Assembly (NCBI RefSeq): GCF_000400995.2
Contig: NZ_DF238897.1
Coordinates: forward strand, 340,435 to 404,434
Length of the DNA stretch: 64,000 nucleotides
Direction of reading: 5' to 3'
Source of the DNA: Acidovorax sp. MR-S7
Lineage (GTDB): Bacteria; Pseudomonadota; Gammaproteobacteria; Burkholderiales; Burkholderiaceae_C
The position numbers and the translations under genes are program-made. This document shows, in pieces, positions 51,946 through 61,301 of this stretch. Every line of letters begins with the position of its first letter. The stretch's first letter is position 1. Under the pieces are notes generated by a model, which saw nothing but the letters and a program-made list of their open reading frames with translations, was not told where the DNA came from and did not search any database.

Positions 51946-54123
51946 TCACTCGCCCATCAGCGAGGGCGCGAAGTCGCCGGTGACGGTGCCGTCGGGCGCG
52001 TTGCCGCGCGTCCACTCGAGCAGCGTGTCGGCGGGCAGCGGGTGGGCGTAGAAGAAGCCCTGCAACTCGTCGCAGCCCATGGCCATCAGGATGTTGTGCT
52101 GGCCCACGGTTTCCACGCCTTCGGCCACCACGCGCAGGCCCAGCGCGTGGGCCAGCCGCACGACGGCGTCGACCACGGCGCGTGCGTCCTGCTTGTGCTC
52201 GATGTCGCAGACGAAGCTGCGGTCGATCTTGAGCTGCCGCGCGGGCAGCTGGCGCAGGTAGTTGAGGCTGGAGTAGCCGGTGCCGAAGTCGTCGATGGAC
52301 AGGAAGACGCCGATGCGCGCCAGCTCGTCGAACGTGTGCTGGGTGGCCTTGATGTCCTCCATGGCCACGGACTCGGTGATCTCGCACAGCAGCTGGTCGG
52401 GCTCCACCGCGTGGCGCCGCAGCGCTGCAGCGATGCGCTCGGCCAGGCCGCTTTCGCGCAGCTGGTGTACGGACAGGTTGATCGCCACGCGCATGCGCAC
52501 GCCGCTTGCACGCCACTCGGCGATCTGGCGGCAGGCCTCGTCGATGACCCAGTTGCCCAGCCGGTTGATGAGGCCGAAGCGCTCGGCCAGCGCGATGAAC
52601 ACCGTGGGGCTCACCATGCCGCGCGTGGGGTGGTGCCAGCGCAGCAGCGCCTCCACGCCGCTGATGCAGCCGCGCGTGCTGTCGATCTTGGGCTGGTAGT
52701 GCAGCGCGAGCTGCCCGCGCTCCAGCGCGTGGCGCAGGTCGCTCTGCAGCCCGAGCTGGTCGGCCGCCTCGCTGCCCATGTGCGGCTCGAACAGCACGTA
52801 GCCGTTGCCGCCCGCGCGCTTGGCGGCGTACATGGCGGCATCGGCATGGGCGACGAGCTTGTCGCGCTCGCCGTGGTCGGGGTGCACCACCACGCCGATG
52901 GAGCAGCTGATCTCCACGTCCTTGCCCTCGATGCTGAAGGGGCACGTGAGCGTTTCCAGCACGCGCCGCGCGATGGCGATGGCGTCGGCGGTGCTGGAGA
53001 TGTCCTCGAGCAGCAGCAGGAACTCGTCGCCGCCCACGCGGGCGATGGTGTCGCACTCGCGCGCTTGCGCGCGCAGCCGGTCGGCCGCCTCCACCAGGAT
53101 GACGTCGCCCGCGGCGTGGCCGAAGGAGTCGTTCACGGGCTTGAACCCGTCCAGATCGATGAACAGCACGGCCAGGCGGTCCTCCACGCGGTGGTGGTTG
53201 GCGCGCTCCAGCCGCAGCAGGGCATGGTTGAGCCGGTCCTCGAACAGCAGGCGGTTGGGCAGGCCGGTGAGCGCGTCGGCATAGGCGCGCTGCTGCAGCT
53301 CGGCGTTGGCGTGCTGGAGCTTGGCGTTGCTCTCCTGCAGCGAGCGGGTGAGCTGCAGGGCCGTCTGCTGCAGGCGCGCATCGAGGATGGCGGTGAACAG
53401 CGTGCTGACCAGCAGCATGCCGCTGGCCATCAGCACCAGGGCGGTCAGCCCGGGGCCGCCCAGCTCCTTGGCGCTCAGGCAGACGGCGCCCGCGGGAAAG
53501 TGGGCCGCGGCCATGCCCGTGTAGTGCATGCCGCAGATGGCGGCGCCCATGACCAGCGCGGCGGCCGCCTGGTAGCGCGGGCGCTGGGCGCGCGGCATGC
53601 GGTGCATGGCCTGGAAGATGAACAGCGCGGATGCCGACGCCGCCACGGCCACCATCAGCGAGGCCGCCACGAGCCAGCCATTCCAGACGATGCCCACGGT
53701 GAGGTCGATGGCGGCCATGCCCAGGTAGTGCATCGCCCCGATGCCGCTGCCCATCGCCAGCGCGCCCAGCGCCAGATGGGCGCGGCGGTAGCCGCCGTGG
53801 CTCGCCAGCCCCAGCGCCACGCCCGAGGCCGCCACCGCCGCGGTCCAGGACAGCAGCGTCAGCCCGCCCCGGTAGCCGAGCGGGATGGACAGCTGGAAGG
53901 CCTGCATGCCGACGAAATGCGTGGACCAGATGCCCGTGCCCATCACCAGCGCGCCGGCAAGCCACCAGGCCGCGCTGGCGAAACCGCGCGTGCTGCGCAC
54001 GCGGCGTGCGAGGTTGATGGCGACGAACGAGGCCAGCGTGGCAACGAGGAACGAGGCCGTCACGGCCCAAGTGCTGTAGCTGGGAGTCAGGAAGCCGGTG
54101 GGAACAGCGGACGCAAGAGGCAT
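51946..54123 (-). CDS. MHYT-GGDEF-EAL cyclic-di-GMP turnover protein
   Basis: 725 aa. The first about 245 residues form seven membrane helices of the MHYT sensor with STHFVGMQAF, GAMHYLGMAA and GMHYTGMAA, proposed to bind copper and sense O2, CO or NO. A GGDEF domain follows (about 285-450; intact ARVGGDEFLLLLED), then an EAL domain (about 465-710; GVEALLRW, CEITESVAMEDI, SIDDFGTGYSSLNYL). Both catalytic signatures are intact, so it may make or degrade c-di-GMP according to the MHYT signal. Not in an obvious operon. Confidence 0.94.
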   Translation of the reverse strand: MPLASAVPTGFLTPSYSTWAVTASFLVATLASFVAINLARRVRSTRGFASAAWWLAGALVMGTGIWSTHFVGMQAFQLSIPLGYRGGLTLLSWTAAVAASGVALGLASHGGYRRAHLALGALAMGSGIGAMHYLGMAAIDLTVGIVWNGWLVAASLMVAVAASASALFIFQAMHRMPRAQRPRYQAAAALVMGAAICGMHYTGMAAAHFPAGAVCLSAKELGGPGLTALVLMASGMLLVSTLFTAILDARLQQTALQLTRSLQESNAKLQHANAELQQRAYADALTGLPNRLLFEDRLNHALLRLERANHHRVEDRLAVLFIDLDGFKPVNDSFGHAAGDVILVEAADRLRAQARECDTIARVGGDEFLLLLEDISSTADAIAIARRVLETLTCPFSIEGKDVEISCSIGVVVHPDHGERDKLVAHADAAMYAAKRAGGNGYVLFEPHMGSEAADQLGLQSDLRHALERGQLALHYQPKIDSTRGCISGVEALLRWHHPTRGMVSPTVFIALAERFGLINRLGNWVIDEACRQIAEWRASGVRMRVAINLSVHQLRESGLAERIAAALRRHAVEPDQLLCEITESVAMEDIKATQHTFDELARIGVFLSIDDFGTGYSSLNYLRQLPARQLKIDRSFVCDIEHKQDARAVVDAVVRLAHALGLRVVAEGVETVGQHNILMAMGCDELQGFFYAHPLPADTLLEWTRGNAPDGTVTGDFAPSLMGE

Positions 54124-54271
54124 GGGGAGAACAGGGCGAGCCGGCTCGGCGGGCGCGTGGCGCCGACGTGGCTGCGCGGGACAGGAACGCGGAAACAGAG
54201 GGAGCGATGAATGTATCTTTATGTAAGCAACTTGATCCGTCTCAGCCCTTTATTTGTGAAAACCATTGTCA

Positions 54272-54290
54272 AATGAGAATGGTTTCCATT
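54272..54290 (+). promoter_or_regulatory. Putative Fur box upstream of fumC
   Basis: AATGAGAATGGTTTCCATT matches AATGAGAATCATTCTCATT at 14-15 of 19 positions by eye. An adjoining AAAACCATTGTCAAATG may extend it to overlapping sites. About 108 bp before the fumC ATG, within a 274-bp gap otherwise without recognisable signals. Confidence 0.6.
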
Positions 54291-54397
54291 TGATGTAGGC
54301 TTGTGCCCCGCAACCGCCCGATCCATGATGCGGCTCGCGCCCCGGCGCCGGCTCGCGGGCGGGCGCCGTTTTCCCTTCAACGCATTCCGCATTCGCC

Positions 54398-55783
54398 ATG
54401 ACCATCCGCATCGAACACGACACCTTCGGCCCCATCGACGTGCCGGCCGACAAGCTCTGGGGCGCGCAGACGCAGCGCTCGCTGCAGAACTTCGACATCT
54501 CGGGCGAGCGCCAGCCGCGCGAGATCATCCGCGCGCTGGCGCTGGTCAAGCAGGCCTCGGCCACCGTCAACCATGCGCTGGGCCTGCAGGACGAGGCCAA
54601 GACCCAGGCCATCGTCGCCGCCGCGCAAGAGGTGGTGGACGGCAAGCACGATGGCGAATTCCCCCTCGTCGTCTGGCAGACCGGCTCGGGCACGCAGACC
54701 AACATGAACGTCAACGAGGTGCTGGCCAACCGCGCCAGCGAACTGCTGGGCGGCGCGCGCGGCGAGGGCCGCAAGGTGCACCCCAACGACGACGTGAACC
54801 GCAGCCAGTCCAGCAACGACGTGTTTCCCACCGCCATGCACGTGGCAGCGGTGGACGCGATCACGCACCGCCTGCTGCCCGCCATCGCCAAGCTGCGCGG
54901 CACGCTGGAGGGCAAGGCACGCGAGTTCGACGGCATCGTGAAGATCGGCCGCACGCACCTGCAGGACGCCACGCCGCTCACGCTGGGGCAGGAGATTTCC
55001 GGCTGGGCCGCGCAGCTCGCGCAGGGCGAGAAGCATGTGCGCGCCGCGGTGCCGCACCTGTGCGAGCTGGCCCTGGGCGGCACCGCCGTGGGCACTGGCC
55101 TGAATGCGCCCAAGGGCTATGCCGAAGGCGTGGCGGCCGAGCTGGCCCAGCGCACCGGCTTGCCCTTCGTCACCGCGCCGAGCAAGTTCGAGGTCATGGC
55201 TGCGTGCGATGCCTTCGTCGCCGCCCACGGCGCGCTCAAGACCCTGGCCGCCAGCATGAACAAGATCGCCAACGACGTGCGCTGGCTCGCCAGCGGCCCG
55301 CGCAGCGGCATCGGCGAGATCAGCATCCCCGAGAACGAGCCCGGCTCGTCCATCATGCCCGGCAAGGTCAACCCCACGCAGTGCGAGGCGGTGACCATGC
55401 TGGCCGCGCAGGTCATGGGCAACGACGTGGCCATCAACATCGGCGGCATGTCGGGCAACTTCGAGCTGAACGTGTTCCGCCCCATGGTGGCGCACAACTT
55501 CCTGCAGAGCGTGCGCCTGCTGGCCGACGGCATGGTGAGCTTCAACGACCACTGCGCCGTGGGCATCGAGCCCAACCGCGAACGCATCGCCGAGCTGGTG
55601 GACCGCTCGCTGATGCTGGTGACCGCGCTCAACACCCACATCGGCTACGACAAGGCCGCCGCCATCGCCAAGAAAGCGCACAAGGAAGGCACCACGCTGC
55701 GCGAGGCCGCGCTGGCGCTGGGGCACGTGACGGGCGAGCAGTTCGACCAGTGGGTCGTGCCCGGCAACATGGTGGGCCGTTGA
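54398..55783 (+). CDS. fumC: Fumarate hydratase, class II
   Basis: 461 aa. Fumarase/aspartase signature [15 protein letters not shown], plus [34 protein letters not shown] and [16 protein letters not shown]. Iron-independent tetramer, used when class I enzymes lack iron or are oxidised. The upstream Fur-like box fits expression during iron limitation, as known for fumC in Pseudomonas aeruginosa. Converges on the topoisomerase gene with a 5-bp gap. Confidence 0.97.
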   Translation: MTIRIEHDTFGPIDVPADKLWGAQTQRSLQNFDISGERQPREIIRALALVKQASATVNHALGLQDEAKTQAIVAAAQEVVDGKHDGEFPLVVWQTGSGTQTNMNVNEVLANRASELLGGARGEGRKVHPNDDVNRSQSSNDVFPTAMHVAAVDAITHRLLPAIAKLRGTLEGKAREFDGIVKIGRTHLQDATPLTLGQEISGWAAQLAQGEKHVRAAVPHLCELALGGTAVGTGLNAPKGYAEGVAAELAQRTGLPFVTAPSKFEVMAACDAFVAAHGALKTLAASMNKIANDVRWLASGPRSGIGEISIPENEPGSSIMPGKVNPTQCEAVTMLAAQVMGNDVAINIGGMSGNFELNVFRPMVAHNFLQSVRLLADGMVSFNDHCAVGIEPNRERIAELVDRSLMLVTALNTHIGYDKAAAIAKKAHKEGTTLREAALALGHVTGEQFDQWVVPGNMVGR

Positions 55784-55788
55784 GCGGG

Positions 55789-56886
55789 TCAGCCCCGGTC
55801 GCGCCGGGGCGTGCGCTGCGGCTGGCGCAGAAAGGCCAGCAGCCGCCGCTCCGCCGCGCTCAGCGCCCGGGGCGATGCGGCGCCGCCGATGCGCTCCCAG
55901 ATGCGCTGCATGTCCGGCCCGGCATCGGACGCCAGGCGCTCGCCCAGCGCCAGCACCGTGGGGTGGATGTACGACTTCCTGCACACGGCCGGCGTGTTGC
56001 CGAGCTGGCGCGCCACTTCCACCACGATCTGCCGCGCCGCCGCTGCATCGGCCTGCGGCAGCGTGCAGGCCTGGCGCGTCAGCTCCAGCGCCTGCACCGT
56101 GCCATGCCAGGTGCGGAAGTCCTTGGCGGTGAAGCGCTCGCCGCCCCCGCCCGCGATGCCGGCCAGGTAGTCGTTCACGTCGCCCGAGCCCACGGTGTGC
56201 AGGGCGCCGTCGCCGTCCTCGTACTGGAACAGCTCCTGGCCTGGCAGCTGCTGGCAGCGGCGCACCACGCGCGCCACGCGCGGGTCGTCCAAATGTGCTT
56301 CCTGCTGCACGCCGCTCTTGCCGCGAAAGCGCAGCGTGATGCGGCTGCCGCGCACGCCCGCGTGGCGGCTGCGCAGCGTGGTGAGGCCGTAGGAGCCGTT
56401 GCTGGCCGCATATTCCTCGTTGCCCACGCGCAGGTAGGTGGTGTCCAGCAGGCGCACGATGGTGGCGAGCACCACGGTGCGCGCGAGCGGCGCGCCGCTC
56501 GCCGCGAGGTCGCGGGCCACACGCGCGCGGATGCGCGGCAGCGCGCGGCCGAACGCCAGCATGCGGTCGAACTTGGCCTCGTCGCGCACTTGGCGCCACT
56601 GGGTGTGGTAGCGGTACTGCAGGCGCCCGCGTGCGTCCCGCCCCGTGGCCTGCAGGTGGCCTTGCGGCAGCGGGCAAATCCACACGTCGGTGTAGGCAGG
56701 CGGGATGGCCAGGCGGCGGATGCGGCCGATCTCCTCGTCGTCCGTCAGCCACGCGCCGTCGGGCGTGCGGTAGCGAAAGCTCTTGCCGCTGCGCACGCGG
56801 CTGTGGCCGGGCATGCGCCGGTCCACGTAGAGCAGGCCGCCGGGCAGGCGCTGCGGCGGGGCGGGGGTGGCGGTGGCTGCGGACAT
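55789..56886 (-). CDS. DNA topoisomerase IB (poxvirus-like)
   Basis: 365 aa. N-terminal beta-rich domain (LLYVDRRMPGHSRVRSGKSF), then the catalytic domain with EYAASNGSYGLTTLRSRHAG, KDFRTWHGTVQALEL and the active-site Tyr in AVCRKSYIHPTVL. Bacterial TopIB relaxes supercoils through a 3'-phosphotyrosyl link. The catalytic Arg/Lys/His set appears intact. A repeat copy lies between its start and the downstream response regulator gene. Confidence 0.94.
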   Translation of the reverse strand: MSAATATPAPPQRLPGGLLYVDRRMPGHSRVRSGKSFRYRTPDGAWLTDDEEIGRIRRLAIPPAYTDVWICPLPQGHLQATGRDARGRLQYRYHTQWRQVRDEAKFDRMLAFGRALPRIRARVARDLAASGAPLARTVVLATIVRLLDTTYLRVGNEEYAASNGSYGLTTLRSRHAGVRGSRITLRFRGKSGVQQEAHLDDPRVARVVRRCQQLPGQELFQYEDGDGALHTVGSGDVNDYLAGIAGGGGERFTAKDFRTWHGTVQALELTRQACTLPQADAAAARQIVVEVARQLGNTPAVCRKSYIHPTVLALGERLASDAGPDMQRIWERIGGAASPRALSAAERRLLAFLRQPQRTPRRDRG

Positions 56887-56963
56887 GCGCCCGATCAGAC
56901 TGCGGCGCGGGGCCGAGGCCTGTCGGCGGAGGCTGGCGGTTCGCGTGGGATGGTTTCCAATGA

Positions 56964-57015
56964 AATAGGCTGCAAGCGCTTATGCAGCAAGCGCAAGCAG
57001 CTATCAAAAGAATAG
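56964..57015 (-). repeat. Dispersed palindromic repeat, copy 11
   Basis: AATAGGCTGCAAGCGCTTAT, GCAGCAAGCGCAAGCAGCTA, TCAAAAGAATAG. Stem GCGCTT/AAGCGC intact. It lies directly after the response-regulator stop and ahead of the topoisomerase gene (both read on the minus strand, regulator upstream is outside this unit), so it separates two transcription units. Confidence 0.82.
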
Positions 57016-57016
57016 T

Positions 57017-57709
57017 TCAGCCGCCCGGCGGGTCGAACGCGAAGCCCACGCCGTAGACCGAGCGGATCCAGTCGTGCTCGCCGTCGCCCGCGGCCTTGAG
57101 CTTCTTGCGCAGGTTCTTGATGTGGCTGTCGATGGCGCGCTCGTTCACGTCCAGCGTGTCGCCGTAGGCCAGGTCGAGCAATTGCGCGCGCGAGAAGATG
57201 CGCCCGCTCTGGCGCATGAGCGCCTGCAGCAGCCGGAATTCGCGCCGCGTGAGGGCCAGGGGCTGGCCGTGCAGGCGCGCCTGCCACAGCGTTTCGTCCA
57301 GCGCCAGGGCGGGAGCATCCTGCACGGAGACGCCGGGCAGGCCGCCGCGGCGCAGCACGGCCTTGACGCGCGCCACCACTTCGCGCGGCGAGAAGGGCTT
57401 GCAGATGTAGTCGTCGGCACCGAGTTCCAGGCCGATGAGGCGGTCCACCTCTTCCACGCGCGCGGTGAGCATGATGACGGGGCTGTGCAGCGTGCGCCGC
57501 ACTTGGCGCAGCACCTCCAGCCCGTCCAGGCCGGGCAGCATGATGTCGAGCAGCGTCAGGTCGGGCGGCGCCTCGCGGATGCGGGCGAGGGCCGTGCGGC
57601 CGTCGGCGATGTGTTCGGCGGCGTAGCCGGCGTGGCGCAGGTAGTCGAGCACCACGCTGGCGATGTCGGCCTCGTCTTCGACCACGAGGATGCGGGCGGG
57701 GGCGGTCAT
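57017..57709 (-). CDS. OmpR-family response regulator (BaeR-like), system A
   Basis: 230 aa. Receiver domain with VVEDEADI, phospho-Asp in LLDIMLPGLDGLE, Lys in ICKPFSPREVVARVKAVLRR; winged-helix output with RREFRLLQALMRQSG and the C-terminal WIRSVYGVGFAF. The start overlaps the kinase stop (ATGA). Highly similar over the receiver to the regulator at 61302-62012, so the two systems are paralogues. BaeSR-type systems respond to envelope stress and, in E. coli, drive mdtABC. Confidence 0.95.
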   Translation of the reverse strand: MTAPARILVVEDEADIASVVLDYLRHAGYAAEHIADGRTALARIREAPPDLTLLDIMLPGLDGLEVLRQVRRTLHSPVIMLTARVEEVDRLIGLELGADDYICKPFSPREVVARVKAVLRRGGLPGVSVQDAPALALDETLWQARLHGQPLALTRREFRLLQALMRQSGRIFSRAQLLDLAYGDTLDVNERAIDSHIKNLRKKLKAAGDGEHDWIRSVYGVGFAFDPPGG

Positions 57710-59184
57710 GGCAGGTTCTCCAGCAGCGGCAACAGCAGCACGATGCGCAGCCCGCCCAGCGGCGAGGCCTTGGCCGCGATGCGCCCGCCGTGCGCCTGCA
57801 CGATGGCGCGGCAGATGGCCAGGCCCAGGCCCGAGCTGCCGGCGTCGCCGCCCGTGCGCGTGCGCGCGCTCTCGGCGCGGTAGAGGCGTTCGAACAGATG
57901 CGGCAGTTCGTGCGCGGCCACGCCGGGGGCGCTGTCGTCCCACTGCAGGCGCAGCCAGGCGCGGCCGTGTTCGCGCTCGGTGTTGGCGGCGATGTGCAGC
58001 TGGCCGTCCGCGTGCGTGTAGCGCAGCGTGTTCTCCAGCAGGTTGCTGAAGACCTGGTGCAGCTGCTGAGCGTCGCCCAGCACCAGGGGCTCGGCGCCGG
58101 GCCAGGGCAGACCCGGGGCCTGCACCTGGATGCGGGCCTGTTCCAGGCGCGGGCGCATGCCGGCCAGGGCCTCGGCGACCAGCGCCAGCGGATGCACCGG
58201 CACGTGGCTGGCGGCGGGTGCGGCGGCGGCGCCGTCCAGGCTGGCGCGCAGATCGCCCACGAGCTGGATCAGGCGCATCACCTGGCGGTGCAAGCGCAGC
58301 GCGGTCTTGTCGTCGAACGTGCGGATTCCGTCCTGCAGCGCCTCGATCTCGGCGCGCATCGCGGCCAGGGGCGTGCGCAGCTCGTGGGCCACGTCGCCCA
58401 GCCACTGGCGGCGCGAGGCCTCCAGCCCGGCGAGCTGGCCGGCCATGTCGTTGAAGGTGCGGGCCAGCTGCGCGAGCTCGTCGTCGCCCACGGCCTGCAC
58501 GCGCGCATCCAGCCGGCCGGCGGCGATGGCGCGCGCGCCTTCGGCCAGCGCATGCACGGGCGCGAGCCAGCGGCGCGCGAGCCAGGCCGACAGCGCCAGG
58601 GCCAGCGCCAGCCCGGCCAGGCCCGTCCAGACGGCGAAGCCCAGGTGCTCGCGCAGCACGGCGCGGTCGGCCTCGCCCTGCAGTTCGTCAGTCGCGGAGA
58701 GCACGAGGTGGCCGATGACGGCGCCGTCGGCCCCTTTCAGCACCTGCCGCGCGGCGCCCGTGTGCGGCGGGCTGCCGGCGACGGGCCGGCCGTCCGCATC
58801 CAGCAGGCCCAGGCGGCCGCCATAGGCCGGCGAGGGACCGCCCGGCCCGCCGTCGGGCGGGGGTGGCGGCCGGTCGGGCGGCTCGCGGAAGTCGCCGGGC
58901 ATGCCGGGCGGGCCGTCGCCTCCGCCGGGGCCGCGCTGGCGCAGCTGGCGCCACAGGCCAGGGCGGCTGCGCAGCGTGTCCCAGCCGCCGGCTTCCTGGT
59001 AGTGCCTTTGCAGGCGCTCGACCAGCCAGTCCATGCGCGTCAGCTCGATGCTGGCCACGTAGGAGCCGAGCCCGCGCTGCAGCGACCAGCGCGAGAAACC
59101 GGAGAACAGCAGCACCAGCACCACCAGCATGGCCGCGAGGGCGATGAAGGCTTTGCTTTGCAGGGTGAGGCGGGGCAGGTGCAA
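57706..59184 (-). CDS. Sensor histidine kinase (BaeS-like), system A
   Basis: 492 aa inner-membrane kinase. TM1 near residues 12-30 (LAAMLVVLVLLFSGF), a periplasmic loop with a Pro/Gly-rich stretch (DREPPD-like FREPPDRPPPPPDGG), TM2 (VWTGLAGLALALALSAWL), HAMP, phospho-His in DVAHELRTPLAAM, N-box SNLLENTLRYT and G2 GSSGLGLAICRAI. The kinase precedes its regulator, the reverse of the usual order. A 94-aa secreted protein is encoded 15 bp upstream and may modulate sensing. Confidence 0.94.
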   Translation of the reverse strand: MHLPRLTLQSKAFIALAAMLVVLVLLFSGFSRWSLQRGLGSYVASIELTRMDWLVERLQRHYQEAGGWDTLRSRPGLWRQLRQRGPGGGDGPPGMPGDFREPPDRPPPPPDGGPGGPSPAYGGRLGLLDADGRPVAGSPPHTGAARQVLKGADGAVIGHLVLSATDELQGEADRAVLREHLGFAVWTGLAGLALALALSAWLARRWLAPVHALAEGARAIAAGRLDARVQAVGDDELAQLARTFNDMAGQLAGLEASRRQWLGDVAHELRTPLAAMRAEIEALQDGIRTFDDKTALRLHRQVMRLIQLVGDLRASLDGAAAAPAASHVPVHPLALVAEALAGMRPRLEQARIQVQAPGLPWPGAEPLVLGDAQQLHQVFSNLLENTLRYTHADGQLHIAANTEREHGRAWLRLQWDDSAPGVAAHELPHLFERLYRAESARTRTGGDAGSSGLGLAICRAIVQAHGGRIAAKASPLGGLRIVLLLPLLENLP

Positions 59185-59199
59185 GGCGGTGGATCCGGA

Positions 59200-59484
59200 T
59201 CAGCTCATCGGAGGCGGGGGCGGGCGGTGGCCGCCGGGGTGCCCGTTGGGCATGGCGGCGAGGGCGGAGCCCGAGGACGTGGGGATTGTGCGGCAGGTGC
59301 CGTCCAGGGTCTTGCCGTCGGGCAGGGCGATGGTGACGGCGTCGCCCTCGGCCTTGCCCTGGCAGGCCGTGAAGGCCTCGGGCGGCGGCGGGGGCGGTGC
59401 GTGGCGCTGCCCGTCCTGCGCCAGCGCGGGCGCCAATGCGCCGCACAGCAGCGCGGCGAGGAGGGAGGGGAGAAGGTGCTTCAT
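59200..59484 (-). CDS. Small secreted Pro-rich protein upstream of kinase A
   Basis: 94 aa. Signal peptide LLPSLLAALLCGALAPALA, then QRHAPPPPPPEAF, a short core with two Cys (TACQGKAEGDAVTIALPDGK TLDGTCRTI, split here) and a Pro/His-rich tail. I recognise the C-G-K-x2-G-D ... G-T-C pattern from small periplasmic proteins, but no function is known. Fifteen bp ahead of the kinase gene, so probably cotranscribed; like CpxP it could be a periplasmic partner or a target of the system. Confidence 0.75.
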   Translation of the reverse strand: MKHLLPSLLAALLCGALAPALAQDGQRHAPPPPPPEAFTACQGKAEGDAVTIALPDGKTLDGTCRTIPTSSGSALAAMPNGHPGGHRPPPPPMS

Positions 59485-59522
59485 GGCGTGCTCTCTTTCG
59501 TGCAGGAGGGGGGTGGATCGGT

Positions 59523-60323
59523 TCAGGTAGCGATGGCGATGGTGATCGCGGCGGCGTAGCCGCCGCTGGCATCGGCCTGCATGGAGGTCATTTCCAGTGC
59601 GTAGCCGTCGCTGAAGACGTTGTCGGTCTGGAAGCTGATCGACGCCAGGTTGCGCACGCTGTTGCTGTAGCCCGCGTTGGCGTTGTAGATGGCGCCCATG
59701 ACGTCGGTGGGAAAGGCGAGCTGCGTGGTCTTGAGCGCGTTGCTCGCGGTAGTGGCGGCGGCCAGGCTCGGGTAGATCTCCAGGTGCATGTGCGGCATGC
59801 GGCCGGCGTAGCAGCCGGGCACGACGGTGGTGAAGGTGGCCGTGCCGCTGGCGTCGGTGGCCTGCACGCCGCGCAGGTAGTTGGCGGCGATGGTGCCTTC
59901 GGTGTAGACGGAGTAGTCGCCCTCCTGCGTGCAATGCCACAGGTAGATGGCGTAGCCCGACAGCGGCGCGCACGCGGTGCGCGTGCCGGTCAGCGTGATG
60001 GTGAGGGTGAGCGGCACGCCCGCCACGGGCGTGGAGGAGCCGATGCTGTAGCGGATGTCCGAGCGCACGATGCCGCTCAGGGCGAGCACGTTGTATCTGC
60101 GGTTGCTGGCGCTGGAGCCGTCGGCGGGGTAGGGGCCGGCGGTTTCCTGCGGCACTTCGGTGCAGGTGCCCGCGGCGGCGCCGGTGCCGGTCGCGCCGCT
60201 GGCGTCATCGCTGCCGCCGCCGCAGCCCACCAGGGGTGCGAGTCCGAGCGAGCCCAGGACGCCCAGCGCCAGCCGGCGCCGGGCCTGCATGTCGGAGCGG
60301 GAGGAGTGGGATGCGGGGCGCAT
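59523..60323 (-). CDS. Intradiol ring-cleavage dioxygenase-like lipoprotein
   Basis: 266 aa. Basic N-terminus with a Tat-like RRRLALGVLG and a lipobox PLVGC, so the protein is exported and lipid-anchored. The body has the protocatechuate/catechol dioxygenase beta-sandwich with ETAGPYPADGSS, AIYLWHCTQEGDYSVY and GRMPHMHLEI, which supply candidate Tyr and His iron ligands. Cytoplasmic dioxygenases degrade catechols; extracytoplasmic members are poorly characterised. Upstream of the small secreted protein and kinase A on the same strand (38-bp gap). Confidence 0.85.
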   Translation of the reverse strand: MRPASHSSRSDMQARRRLALGVLGSLGLAPLVGCGGGSDDASGATGTGAAAGTCTEVPQETAGPYPADGSSASNRRYNVLALSGIVRSDIRYSIGSSTPVAGVPLTLTITLTGTRTACAPLSGYAIYLWHCTQEGDYSVYTEGTIAANYLRGVQATDASGTATFTTVVPGCYAGRMPHMHLEIYPSLAAATTASNALKTTQLAFPTDVMGAIYNANAGYSNSVRNLASISFQTDNVFSDGYALEMTSMQADASGGYAAAITIAIAT

Positions 60324-60419
60324 GGCGTGGGTCCTTTCGTGGTGAGGACGCCACTGTGCCGGGCAAGATGGGAGAAATTGTGGGCAGGCCGGGCTTGGCG
60401 CCCGGGGCGTGCGGGGCGT

Positions 60420-61193
60420 TCAGTCCTGCGCTTCGGCCGCGGCGCACTGGACCACGAGGGCCTCCAGGCGTTGCACGTCGTGTACCTCAATGCCGCGCGG
60501 GCGCACGCTGATGAGGCCCTCGCGCTCCATCCACTTCAGCTCCACGTTCACGCGCTGGCGCGAGCCGCCCAGGAGCTGGGCGAGCTCGTCCTGCGCCAGC
60601 GACAGGCCGATGGAGTGCGGCTCGCCGGGCTCCACGCCGCGCGGCCCGAAGCGGTGTAGCAGGTGCAGCAGGCGCTTGGCCAGCCGCGCGCGCAGCGGCA
60701 GCGTGGCGATGTCTTCCATCAGGCCGTAGATCAGGCGCATGCGCCGCGCCTGCAGCGTGAGCAGCGCGGTGCCGAAGGAGGGATGCTCCAGCAGCAGGGC
60801 GCGCAGGGTGTCCTCGGGCACGCTCAGCAGCGTGGTGGGGCCGTGGGCGTGGGCGTCCGACGTGTTGGGGCCGCGCTGCAGCACCTCGGCCTCGCCCACC
60901 CAGATGCCGGGCTCCGCATAGGTCAGCGTGACCATCTTGCCCTCGGGCGTGGTGCGGCGAAACCGGATGGCGCCGCTGGCGCAGGTAAACCATTCGCGCG
61001 CGGTCTGGCCCTGCTCTGCGATGAGGTCGCCGTGCGCGTAGCGCGTGACCTGGCCCAGGCGCAGGATGTCGTGCCGCAGCGAGGCCGACAGCGACGCGAA
61101 CCAGCGGCCACGGTTGATGGCCTCGCGCTCCTGCTGCGTGAGCAGGGGGCGTTGGAGGGAGCGGTCGATGCAGAGGCGCAGGGGTGCGTTCAT
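60420..61193 (-). CDS. Crp/Fnr family transcriptional regulator (second)
   Basis: 257 aa. cNMP-binding-like domain (LGQVTRYAHGDLIAEQGQTA; PGIWVGEAEVLQRG) and a C-terminal winged helix (LSLAQDELAQLLGGSRQRVN). No FNR-type Cys cluster. The recognition helix SRQRVNVELK is unlike that of the regulator at 25258, so it should read a different site. Start at MNAPLRLCIDRS. Lies between the two BaeSR-like systems; target genes are not evident. Confidence 0.9.
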   Translation of the reverse strand: MNAPLRLCIDRSLQRPLLTQQEREAINRGRWFASLSASLRHDILRLGQVTRYAHGDLIAEQGQTAREWFTCASGAIRFRRTTPEGKMVTLTYAEPGIWVGEAEVLQRGPNTSDAHAHGPTTLLSVPEDTLRALLLEHPSFGTALLTLQARRMRLIYGLMEDIATLPLRARLAKRLLHLLHRFGPRGVEPGEPHSIGLSLAQDELAQLLGGSRQRVNVELKWMEREGLISVRPRGIEVHDVQRLEALVVQCAAAEAQD

Positions 61194-61301
61194 GAAGATC
61201 GGAACGAAGCGATCAGGCTGGCGCTGGGGGGAGCGGAACATTCTAGGGGCGGGGTGCCCAGGGGCCAAGCGCGCAAAGGCGCCTTCGCGACAGGGTTTTG
61301 G

